Position numbers and translations under genes: made by a program
Shown here: one piece after another, positions 50,784 through 58,562 of the stretch
Position numbering within the stretch: position 1 is the first letter of the stretch
Layout of the letters: every line of letters begins with the position of its first letter
Notes under the pieces: generated by a model
What the model saw: the letters and a program-made list of their open reading frames with translations, nothing else
The model's database searches: none
Told to the model about the DNA's origin: nothing
NCBI RefSeq assembly: GCF_000427785.1
Contig: NZ_ATYR01000006.1
Span: 124,001 to 188,000, forward strand
Source: Massilia alkalitolerans DSM 17462
GTDB taxonomy: Bacteria; Pseudomonadota; Gammaproteobacteria; Burkholderiales; Burkholderiaceae_D
Length of the DNA stretch: 64,000 nt
Direction: 5' to 3'

Positions 50784-51844
50784 TGGTGCTGGCGCGGCGC
50801 GGCAGCGCGCTCTACCTGCTGGCCTGGCTGATGCTGGGCCTGTTGCTGGCAGGGCTGATCAATGCCGCCACCGGCGCGGGGGCCGGCGCCAGCCTGCTGT
50901 TCGCGCTGCCGCTCACGCTGTTCTACGCGGTCGCCTGCGGTTTCTCCAGCTACTACCTGTGCCGCGCCTTTCCGCTGGCGCAGCGTCCACTCGGGGCGGT
51001 GCTCTCGGTATTCTTTTTCAGCGGCCTGAGCGCGGCGCTGCTGTGGTGCGCGGCGGGCAGTGCCTGGGCTGCCGTGTGCCGGCTGCTGCTGGACGAAGGC
51101 GAAGCGGTCGGGTTCACCCGGCCGTTCGCGGCCTTGATGCTGGGGATCGGGATGCTGCTGTACTGGATGACGGCGGTGGCGCAGCTGCTGGCGCTGGAAT
51201 TCGAGCGCGCGCGCCGCGCCGAGACGCGCGAGCTGGAATCGCGCCTGCTGGCGCAGGACGCGGAGCTGCGCATGCTGCGCACCCAGATCGATCCGCACTT
51301 CCTGTTCAACAGCCTGAACTCGATCAGCGCGCTGACGGCGATCGACCCGGGCCGGGCGCGCGACATGACCCTGCAACTGGCGGGCTTCTTCCGCCAGACG
51401 CTCGGACTGGAAGCGCACCGCAAGGTGCGCCTGCGTGAGGAGCTGGTGCTGGTCGAGCGCTTCCTGGCGATCGAAGGGGTACGCTTCGGCCCGCGCCTGC
51501 GCTTCGAGCACAGTGTGGGCGAGGGTGCGCAGGAATGCCTGCTGCCGCCGATGATCCTGCAGCCGCTGGTGGAGAACGCGGTCAAGCACGGGATCGGCGG
51601 ACTGCTTGAAGGAGGTAGCATACGCCTGCTTGCCGAGCGCTCCGGTTCGCTGTTGCGGATCCGGGTTGAAAACGATGCGGACCCGGATGAAACGGGAACG
51701 AAGGAAGGCAAGGGCATCGGCCTGGTGAACGTGCGCCAGCGCCTGGCGGCGGCCTATGGCAGGGACGGCAGCGTGCACTGGGCACGCGAGGACAATCTAT
51801 TCCGGGTGGAGTTGGTGCTGCCCGCGGAGACGGAGGAGAAGTAA
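50783..51844 (+). CDS. LytS/YehU-type sensor histidine kinase
   Basis: A 353-residue membrane kinase. Four or five hydrophobic helices occupy residues 8-145, followed by a short coiled coil and the His_kinase domain with phosphoacceptor H172 in QIDPHFLFNSLNSISAL. The ATPase N box is in LVENAVKHGIGG and the G box in GIGLVNVRQRL. The ATG overlaps the LiaF-like stop (TGATG). It partners the LytTR regulator three bases downstream. Confidence 0.93.
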   Translation: MVLARRGSALYLLAWLMLGLLLAGLINAATGAGAGASLLFALPLTLFYAVACGFSSYYLCRAFPLAQRPLGAVLSVFFFSGLSAALLWCAAGSAWAAVCRLLLDEGEAVGFTRPFAALMLGIGMLLYWMTAVAQLLALEFERARRAETRELESRLLAQDAELRMLRTQIDPHFLFNSLNSISALTAIDPGRARDMTLQLAGFFRQTLGLEAHRKVRLREELVLVERFLAIEGVRFGPRLRFEHSVGEGAQECLLPPMILQPLVENAVKHGIGGLLEGGSIRLLAERSGSLLRIRVENDADPDETGTKEGKGIGLVNVRQRLAAAYGRDGSVHWAREDNLFRVELVLPAETEEK

Positions 51845-51847
51845 GCG

Positions 51848-52576
51848 ATGCGAGTACTGATCGTCGACGACGAACACCTGGCGCGCGCGCTGCTGCGCGA
51901 ATACCTGGCCGGCCATCCGGACATCGAGGTCGTGGGCGAATGCGCGAACGGCTTCGAGGCCGTCAAGGCCATCGGCGAGCTCGATCCGGAGCTGGTCTTC
52001 CTCGACATCCAGATGCCCAAGCTGGACGGCTTCGAGGTGGTGGAACTGGCCGGCAGCAAGCCAACCTATATTTTCGCCACCGCCTACGACCAGTACGCGC
52101 TGAAGGCCTTCGAGGTGCACGCGATCGACTACCTGCTCAAGCCCTTCAGCCGCGAGCGGCTGGGGCAGGCGCTGGACCATGCGCGCAGCCGCCGGCCGCA
52201 GCCGCAGCAGCTGGAGGCGGTGGTGCAGGATGCCGCCCAGCGGCGCGGCTACCTGGAGCGGGTCCTGATCAAGGACGGGGCGCGGGTGCACGTGGTGCCA
52301 AGCAGCAGCATCGACTACATCGAGGCGCAGGACGACTACGTGCAGGTGACGGCGGGAGGCAAGGCCTGGCTGAAGAACCAGCGCCTGTCCGAACTCGAGG
52401 CCCAGCTCGACCCGCAGGTATTCATCCGCATCCACCGCTCCTACATCGCCAACCTCGGATCGATTGCGCGTATCGAACCGGCCAGCAAGGACAACCATTG
52501 CGCCGTGCTGAAGGATGGGACGAAACTGCCGATCAGCCGCAGCGGATACCAGAAGCTGCGCGAGATGATGCGCTAG
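51848..52576 (+). CDS. LytTR-family response regulator
   Basis: A 242-residue regulator with a receiver domain (acidic pair in IVDDEHLA, phosphoacceptor D53 in VFLDIQMPKLDG, Lys in LLKPFSRERL) and a LytTR DNA-binding domain (from about 140: VVPSSSIDYIEAQDDYVQV, FIRIHRSYIANL). It is the output of the LytS-like kinase. Its 3' end overlaps the convergent helicase gene by four bases. Confidence 0.94.
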   Translation: MRVLIVDDEHLARALLREYLAGHPDIEVVGECANGFEAVKAIGELDPELVFLDIQMPKLDGFEVVELAGSKPTYIFATAYDQYALKAFEVHAIDYLLKPFSRERLGQALDHARSRRPQPQQLEAVVQDAAQRRGYLERVLIKDGARVHVVPSSSIDYIEAQDDYVQVTAGGKAWLKNQRLSELEAQLDPQVFIRIHRSYIANLGSIARIEPASKDNHCAVLKDGTKLPISRSGYQKLREMMR

Positions 52577-54834
52577 GGCGCGGCAGCGTCCACTTCCCAC
52601 CAGGCCGGCAGCAGGGCGCGCACCTCCGGACGACCAAAGCGGTCGTCGATCAGCCAGACCACGCCACGGTCCGTCTCGGTGCGAATCACGCGCCCGGCGG
52701 CCTGGACCACCTTCTGCATGCCGGGATAGAGATAGGTGTAGTCGTAGCCGGCCCCGAACATCGCCTGCATCCGCTCGCGCAGCTGCTCGTTCACCGGGTT
52801 CACCTGGGGCAGGCCGAGCGTGGCGACGAAAGCCCCGATCAGGCGCTCGCCCGGCAGGTCGATGCCTTCGCCGAAGGAGCCGCCCAATACCGCGAAGCCG
52901 ACGCCGCGTCCGCCAGGGGTAAAGCGTTCGAGGAAGGCGGCGCGTTCCGGCTCGCTCATGCGCCGCTCCTGGCGCCAGCTGGGGACCTCCGGATGGCGTG
53001 CCTGGAGTTCCTCCAGCACCTGCTCCAGGTAATCGAAGCTGCTGAAGAAGGCCAGGTAGTTGCCGGGACGTTCGACATACTGGCGCGCGATCAGGTCCGC
53101 GATCGGCCGCAGCGAGGCAGCGCGACGCTGGTAGCGGGTCGAGATGCCGCCCGCGACGTGGACCTCGAGCTGGCTGGCGGAAAACGGCGAGGCGACGTCG
53201 GCCCAGGCGGTGTCAAGCGGCATGCCGAGCAGGTCGCAGAAGTAGTGCCAGGGACTGAGGGTGGCCGAGAACAGCGTCACCGAGCGGGCCAGCGCGAAGC
53301 GCGGCGCCAGGAAGGGCGCCGGCACCACGTTGCGGATGCTGATGGTCGAATCCTTGATGCCGGCACGCGCCAGGTCGCACAGCGAATGCTCGCCGAAGGA
53401 TTCGGCCAGGCGCAGGAAGGCCAGGGCGTCGAAATGGAAGCGCTGCAGTTCCGGGTCGAGCGGACCGGGGACCTCCACCAGGAAGTCGTTCACGGTGCTG
53501 GTGGCGTTCTGCAGCGCGTCCAGCAGCCTGGCCGGCACCTCGGGCAGGACCTGGTAGGGCGCGGAGGGTAGCGGCGCCTCCTTGTCGACGCCGCTCCAGG
53601 CGCGGCCCACCCGCTCCAGGGCCTTCTTGACCACCCCAGGGGCGTTGGCGCGCGCGGCGCGCAGCTGGCCGCGCTCCAGTTCCACGCTGTACATCGCGCG
53701 GGCACGCGACACCATGTTGTGGGCTTCGTCGACCAGCACGCTGGTCTTCCAGCCACGTTCCAGCGCCAGCGCGTAGAGCATGGCGCTGCCGTCGAAGTAA
53801 TAGTTGTAGTCGCCAACCACCATGTCGGCCCAGCGCGCCATTTCGCTGCCGAGGTAGTAGGGGCAGACGGCATGGGCAAGGCCCACTTCGCGCAGGGCGT
53901 CGCGGTCCAGCAGGGCCACCCGGGCGGCGGCTGCACGCGCGGCCGGGAGGCGGTCGTAGAAACCCTTCGCCAGCGGGCAGGCGTCGCCCTGGCAGGCCTT
54001 GTCCGGATGCTCGCAGGCCTTGTCGCGCGCCGTCAGTTCGAGCACGCGCAGCGGCACTGTGGCGCCGGCGCCGAGGCTGGCGGCGGCATCGAGCGCAAGG
54101 CGCCGGCCCGGGGTCTTGGCCGCCAAGAAGAAGACCTTGTCGATGCCCTCTTGCGGCATCGCCCTCAGCACGGGGAACAGGCTGCCGACGGTCTTGCCGA
54201 TGCCGGTCGGCGCTTGCGCCAGCAGGCAGCGCCCGCTGATGTTGGCGCGGTAGACGTCTTCCGCCAGCTGGCGCTGGCCGGGGCGGAAATCCGTATGCGG
54301 AAAGCGCAGTGCGCCCAGTGCCGCATCGCGCGCCGTGCGGTGCGCCGCTTCGCTGGCCGCCCAGTTCGAGAAGCGTTCGCAGAGTTCGGTGAACAGGGCA
54401 GCAAGCTCTTGCGCGCTCCGGGTTTCGCGCAGCACGGTTTCCTGGCCGCTGCCGATGTCGTAGTAGACCAGGGCAAGGTTGACGCTGTCCATCCCGAGCT
54501 GGCGGCACAGCAGGTGGCCGTAGACCCGCACTTGCGCCCAGTGCAGGTAGCGGTGGTTGTCGGGAATGGCGTCGAACTTGCCGCGGTGGGTCTTGATCTC
54601 TTCGATCAGGTTCTGGTCCGGGTCATAGCCGTCGGCGCGCCCGCGCACCTGCAGGTCGCCCCAGCTTCCTTCGAGCGATACCTCGGTGCGGTAGTTTTCG
54701 CCGCGCCGGCTTGTTACGACCGCATGGCCATTGATGCCTTCCTGGGCGGTGGGCGAGGGCGTGAAGCGCATGTCGAGGTCGCCCTGCTTGGCGGTGAACT
54801 CGCACAGGGCGCGTACCGCGACAGCGTAGCTCAA
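52573..54834 (-). CDS. XPD/DinG-like Fe-S DNA helicase with N-terminal nuclease-type motif
   Basis: A 753-residue superfamily 2 helicase. The N-terminal part (about 40-130) has a Cas4/RecB-like pattern, RGRADGYDPDQNLIEEIKTH, matching the D...ExK nuclease motif. Helicase motifs follow: Walker A QAPTGIGKT, DEAH box LVDEAHNM, GGSFGEGIDLPG and QAAGRVIRTETDRG. Between motifs I and II lie cysteines (ACEHPDKACQGDACPLA, AVCPYY) expected to hold a 4Fe-4S cluster. The start is taken as a TTG overlapping the stop of the nuclease gene (TTGA), preceded by GGGAG; it yields the LSYAVAVRALCEFTAKQGDL start usual for the family. Confidence 0.88.
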   Translation of the reverse strand: MSYAVAVRALCEFTAKQGDLDMRFTPSPTAQEGINGHAVVTSRRGENYRTEVSLEGSWGDLQVRGRADGYDPDQNLIEEIKTHRGKFDAIPDNHRYLHWAQVRVYGHLLCRQLGMDSVNLALVYYDIGSGQETVLRETRSAQELAALFTELCERFSNWAASEAAHRTARDAALGALRFPHTDFRPGQRQLAEDVYRANISGRCLLAQAPTGIGKTVGSLFPVLRAMPQEGIDKVFFLAAKTPGRRLALDAAASLGAGATVPLRVLELTARDKACEHPDKACQGDACPLAKGFYDRLPAARAAAARVALLDRDALREVGLAHAVCPYYLGSEMARWADMVVGDYNYYFDGSAMLYALALERGWKTSVLVDEAHNMVSRARAMYSVELERGQLRAARANAPGVVKKALERVGRAWSGVDKEAPLPSAPYQVLPEVPARLLDALQNATSTVNDFLVEVPGPLDPELQRFHFDALAFLRLAESFGEHSLCDLARAGIKDSTISIRNVVPAPFLAPRFALARSVTLFSATLSPWHYFCDLLGMPLDTAWADVASPFSASQLEVHVAGGISTRYQRRAASLRPIADLIARQYVERPGNYLAFFSSFDYLEQVLEELQARHPEVPSWRQERRMSEPERAAFLERFTPGGRGVGFAVLGGSFGEGIDLPGERLIGAFVATLGLPQVNPVNEQLRERMQAMFGAGYDYTYLYPGMQKVVQAAGRVIRTETDRGVVWLIDDRFGRPEVRALLPAWWEVDAAAP

Positions 54835-56474
54835 GCGGCCTGCTCCCACTGGAGGTAGCACACCGACACCGGCATTCCGTGCGTCGAACAGTAGTCGATC
54901 CAGCGCAGCTGGTTGTCCTGCAGGCGGTCGCCCGGCCCCTTCACCTCGATCATGGTGTAGCGGCCCTCAAGGGGCCAGAACTGGATCAGGTCGGGAAAGC
55001 CCGTGTGGTTGGCCCGGACGTCCGCCAGGATCCGTTCGCACCATTTGCGCAGGTGGTGCGGCGGGATGCAGGCCAGCGCCAGCTCCAGCAGTTCCTCGCT
55101 GAGTGTGCCCCAGTAGACGAAAGGCGAGGAGAAGCCCGCTTTCTCGCGGTAGTGGGCGCGGATGGTGTCGCGGTAGCTGCCGTCGTCCAGCCTGGCCAGG
55201 CAGGCATCGAACTCGGCCTTGCGGCGCAGGTGGAAGTCCGGGCTGTGCAGGTCGGCCGGGCCGCGGTGGAAGGGGTGGAAGAAGGCGCCGGGAATGGCGG
55301 CGAAGACCGCCGGCCAGCACAGCAGGCCGAACAGGGAGTTGGCCAGCGCGTTCTCGACGTAGAACACCGGCGCGTCTTCGCTGGCCAGGTGGTCGCGCAC
55401 CACGCCCTCGACCCAGCGGTCCTCCACCGGCATGGGCAGGGACAGGTCGAGGCGCTCGACGAGCGGCTTGCGGGCCGGCAGCCTGGCATGCCCGAGGCGG
55501 CGCGCCAGGCGCGGCCCGATGCGCATCAATTGCTGGCGCTCGGCCTCGCTCTCCGGCGCGGCCTGGGCCACCTGGAGCAGCGCATAGGCTTCATCGAAGC
55601 GCTCGTGCTTTTCGAGCACGCGGATGGCGCGTCCGCGCGCGCCGAGGAAGCGGCAGCGCGCATAGACGGCGTAGGCATTGTCCCAATCCTTGAGCTTTTC
55701 AAAACCCTGGCCGATCTGGAACAGCAGCTTCTCGCGCCGGCTCACCAGCCAGTCGTTGTCGAACACATGGGCGGGCAGGTCGCGCAGCACTTCGTCGAGC
55801 GGCTCGCCGGCGTAGAAGCGCTCCTTGCAGGCGTGCAGGAGGATGTAATGCTCGACATCGGCGCGCGAGCGGAAACCGCGTGAGGCTTGCGAAATCTCAA
55901 CCTGCTCGAAGCGGAACATGCCGAGGTCGGACAGCACGAATTCGGTCCAGTCCTGGGCCAGGTTACCGAAGAAAATCAGGCGCAGCCGGTCGCACAGCGG
56001 CTTGACCCCGATGCGCAAGGCGAGATCGGCACAGTCGCGGTACCACGCGGAGAACGCCCGGCTGTCGGGGAATTGCTCGCGCAGCGCTTCCAGCTGCTCG
56101 CCCTTGCGTGCGTTCCTGTGCGGCAGTTGCGGACCGAAGGCACCGGCGATCTCGGGCTTGGACAGCAGGTCGAACAGCTCGTCGAGCGAGATGACCGGGT
56201 CGGCCTCGACCCAGCCGGTGGCAAGCAGGTCGCGCGCGGCCTCGACCGGACAGCCGATCTCGGCATACACCAGCTTGCTGGCGCGGAACAGATTCCCCTT
56301 GCGCATGACCATGCGCACGAACAGGGCGCGCGCAGGCTGCGGCAGCGTGGGAAAGGCGGCAAGGAAGGCGAGCTCGTCGTCGACCAGCAGGTCGCGATAG
56401 CGCTCGCCGATCCAGTCGAGGACGCGCTGGAAATTATCCAGATAATAAAACTCGTTTTCCAGAACCCTGATCAT
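54831..56474 (-). CDS. VRR-NUC domain nuclease (FAN1-like)
   Basis: A 547-residue protein with a C-terminal VRR-NUC nuclease domain: GFPDLIQFWPLEGRYTMIEV followed by KGPGDRL supplies the PD-(D/E)xK residues (D of GFPDL, E and K of IEVKG), and DNQLRWIDYC completes the fold. The N-terminal 400 residues are helical, TPR-like, as in bacterial FAN1 homologues, which cut flap and cross-link repair substrates. The ATG at 56474 is preferred; a TTG 17 codons earlier would run across the LexA-like box. The helicase gene is coupled at its 3' end. Confidence 0.9.
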   Translation of the reverse strand: MIRVLENEFYYLDNFQRVLDWIGERYRDLLVDDELAFLAAFPTLPQPARALFVRMVMRKGNLFRASKLVYAEIGCPVEAARDLLATGWVEADPVISLDELFDLLSKPEIAGAFGPQLPHRNARKGEQLEALREQFPDSRAFSAWYRDCADLALRIGVKPLCDRLRLIFFGNLAQDWTEFVLSDLGMFRFEQVEISQASRGFRSRADVEHYILLHACKERFYAGEPLDEVLRDLPAHVFDNDWLVSRREKLLFQIGQGFEKLKDWDNAYAVYARCRFLGARGRAIRVLEKHERFDEAYALLQVAQAAPESEAERQQLMRIGPRLARRLGHARLPARKPLVERLDLSLPMPVEDRWVEGVVRDHLASEDAPVFYVENALANSLFGLLCWPAVFAAIPGAFFHPFHRGPADLHSPDFHLRRKAEFDACLARLDDGSYRDTIRAHYREKAGFSSPFVYWGTLSEELLELALACIPPHHLRKWCERILADVRANHTGFPDLIQFWPLEGRYTMIEVKGPGDRLQDNQLRWIDYCSTHGMPVSVCYLQWEQAA

Positions 56475-56486
56475 GTCATGACGCCA

Positions 56487-56506
56487 TACTGTGCTTTCGT
56501 ACAGTA
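56487..56506 (-). promoter_or_regulatory. LexA-like SOS box in front of the nuclease-helicase operon
   Basis: TACTGT, eight bases, ACAGTA: a fully symmetric match to the gamma/beta-proteobacterial LexA operator core CTGT-N8-ACAG with both extra TA pairs. It lies 12-32 bases before the ATG at 56474, where a bound repressor would block transcription. Confidence 0.8.
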
Positions 56507-56586
56507 TAGCGCCACGTGAGGGCAATAACCCAGCAGTAAGCCGCTTTTCGGCGGACTTTCAGCCCGGTTGCGGACTTTTCGCCACG

Positions 56587-57441
56587 CTACTGGCTGGGCG
56601 GGCGCGACTGGCAGGCATTGTTCGGGCACAGCAGCTCGGTCATTTGCGAGCCTTCGGGCGCGTGACCGTTGGCGTGCACGATGACGGCCGAGATCAGCGC
56701 GACGTCGGCATCGACCGGGGCTTCCGGACTCCTGGCCGGGTTCACGCCACGCGGGGCCTTCGCTGGGGCCGGCTTGACGGCGCTTTTCGCTACCACGACC
56801 TGCCTGGACTTCGCCGGTGCGGCCGCCGGGCGGGGAACCGGCCTGGTCTCGGCGGCCGCCGGCGCCGCTGGACGGGCAGGGGCACTCGCCTTCGCCACCG
56901 GTCGTGGGGGCACGGCCGCGGGAACGGGGGAGACCGGGGTGGCGCGTGGCGGCGCCATGGATTTTTCCGCGGCGGGCTTTTCCGGCGCCGATTTGAGCAG
57001 GCGCAGCGGCGGGACCGCCTCGGCCGGGGGCGCCTGGTCCACGATCAGCGCCGCGCCGGCCGGCTGCGTGTCGGGCGCGGCCGCCGCCGGGGCCATCGCG
57101 ACCTGCAGGATCGTCGCCGCTCCCGCGGGACTGTCGCCCGGCACCGGGGCACTGCGCCGTGGTGCCTGCTCCGCTTCGGCCAGCACCGATTCCTGCACTT
57201 CGGGCCGCAGGCCGTCATTGTTGGCCGCCATCCAGATCAGTGTCCCGGTCAAGGCCAGCGCCAGCATCGCGCTGGCGCCGTACCACGCCAGCCGTATGCC
57301 CGAGGTGCCGGCCTTGCGCTTGCGCGCCGGCTCGCGTTCGAGCATCGCCAGGATGCTGTCCTCGCCGGAGGTCGCGGTGCGGCGAGGCGACATCAGGTTC
57401 GGACGCATGGACGGGGATTGATTTTCGTCTGTAGGCCGCAC
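56587..57441 (-). CDS. Pro/Ala-rich single-pass membrane protein, unknown
   Basis: A 284-residue protein: a basic, Ser/Pro-rich cytoplasmic N terminus (about 50 residues), one membrane helix (about 50-70, LAWYGASAMLALALTGTLIW), a long Pro/Ala-rich low-complexity stretch, and a conserved-looking end (VALISAVIVHANGHAPEG with two Cys in LCPNNACQS). The GTG at 57441 is chosen because AGGAGT lies six bases upstream; an ATG at 57408 is the alternative. It is divergent from the M15 peptidase gene, 59 bases apart, next to type VI secretion genes, so it may be an accessory envelope factor. No family recognised. Confidence 0.75.
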   Translation of the reverse strand: MRPTDENQSPSMRPNLMSPRRTATSGEDSILAMLEREPARKRKAGTSGIRLAWYGASAMLALALTGTLIWMAANNDGLRPEVQESVLAEAEQAPRRSAPVPGDSPAGAATILQVAMAPAAAAPDTQPAGAALIVDQAPPAEAVPPLRLLKSAPEKPAAEKSMAPPRATPVSPVPAAVPPRPVAKASAPARPAAPAAAETRPVPRPAAAPAKSRQVVVAKSAVKPAPAKAPRGVNPARSPEAPVDADVALISAVIVHANGHAPEGSQMTELLCPNNACQSRPPSQ

Positions 57442-57500
57442 GGCATTACTCCTAAGATTGGTTCTCCCAGTTCTGATTAGAAACAATCTTGGAGGAAGCG

Positions 57501-58343
57501 ATGCTGATTTTTCTCGCCCTTCTGTACTTTTGTCTGGCGACCGCTGCAATCTGGCTGGTTCTGTTTCCGAGCGGAAGGGCCCTTCTGGCGCGTGGGCTGT
57601 TCATGCTGCGCCAGCGCTGGTCCCGGCGCGCCCTCGGCTGGCAGATCGCCGGCAGCCGCTATGCGGGCACGGTGCGCGGCGAGCTTCCCCGGGATATCCG
57701 CGGCAGCATCCTGCGCTTCATCCGGCGCCACCGCATCGCCTGCGCGATCGGGATGCCGGCCATCCTGATTCCCTCGCTGCTGGCGCTGGCCCTGAGCAGC
57801 CCCGCCATGCTGCCGGTCTACGAAGGCGAGACGGCCGCGCCCGACGTCCAGGTGGCGGCCCTGCTGCAGGGCGAGCGCCTGGTGCCACCGGTGGCCCTGC
57901 CGCCGATGGCCTTTACCACCGCGGAAGTCGAGCTGGTGCGGCCGATGCTGGTGAACGCCAGCCGCAACTGGGGGCTGCTGCATCCGGATTTCAGCCACCG
58001 CCTGCTGCTGGCCTTCAAGATCATGAAGGAAAAGCACGGTTACGAAATGGCGCTGCTGGAAGGCTACCGCAGCCCGGCGCGCCAGGACGAGCTGGCAAGG
58101 GCCGGCAGCCACGTCACCAACGCGCGCGCTTTCCAGAGCTGGCACCAGTACGGCCTGGCCGCCGATTGCGCCTTCTGGCGCGACGGCAAGCTGGTGATCT
58201 CCGAAAAAGACCCCTGGGCCATGCGCGGCTACCAGTTGTACGGCCAGGTAGCCGAGCAGCTCGGCCTGACCTGGGGCGGACGCTGGAAGATGATGGATTT
58301 CGGCCACACCGAATTACGCATGCGCGGCGTCATGCAGCGCTAG
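57501..58343 (+). CDS. M15-family peptidase, TagX-like, next to type VI secretion genes
   Basis: A 280-residue membrane-anchored metallopeptidase predicted to cut peptidoglycan peptides. Hydrophobic helices lie near 2-23 and 90-112. The M15 motifs follow: EGYRSPARQDELA, zinc ligands H215 and D222 in SWHQYGLAADCAF, and H269 in MMDFGHTELR. GGAGG is five bases before the ATG at 57501. By position and architecture it resembles TagX of Acinetobacter, an L,D-endopeptidase that opens the cell wall for the secretion apparatus; the functional parallel is inferred. A palindromic element begins within its stop codon. Confidence 0.85.
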   Translation: MLIFLALLYFCLATAAIWLVLFPSGRALLARGLFMLRQRWSRRALGWQIAGSRYAGTVRGELPRDIRGSILRFIRRHRIACAIGMPAILIPSLLALALSSPAMLPVYEGETAAPDVQVAALLQGERLVPPVALPPMAFTTAEVELVRPMLVNASRNWGLLHPDFSHRLLLAFKIMKEKHGYEMALLEGYRSPARQDELARAGSHVTNARAFQSWHQYGLAADCAFWRDGKLVISEKDPWAMRGYQLYGQVAEQLGLTWGGRWKMMDFGHTELRMRGVMQR

Positions 58344-58460
58344 AGCGTCTAACAATTCCCCCCATGGCCGCGTTGCATCGTCTCGTCGTACTGGCGTACT
58401 GCCTTCGTGGTCCGCCACTGCGGCGATGCGCCTTGCCCTGGTGGTTTTGTTAGACGCTCT
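58342..58460. repeat. 119-bp element with 14-bp perfect terminal inverted repeats
   Basis: AGAGCGTCTAACAA (58342-58355) and TTGTTAGACGCTCT (58447-58460) are perfect inverse copies. Pairing continues imperfectly inward (GCATCG with CGATGC, GTGG with CCAC), so the whole is a long hairpin. It starts inside the stop codon of the M15 gene and ends 102 bases before tssM. The layout suggests a non-autonomous mobile palindrome (MITE- or REP-like). No target-site duplication could be identified with confidence. Confidence 0.75.
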
Positions 58461-58562
58461 TGGTGCACGGCCGGGCAACCCTTGCGCCGTCGCAAGTATT
58501 GGCCAGCAGTGCCGTGCGAGCATTTCCTTTCGAACACTCCTACAACCCACCATCCTCCCGCC

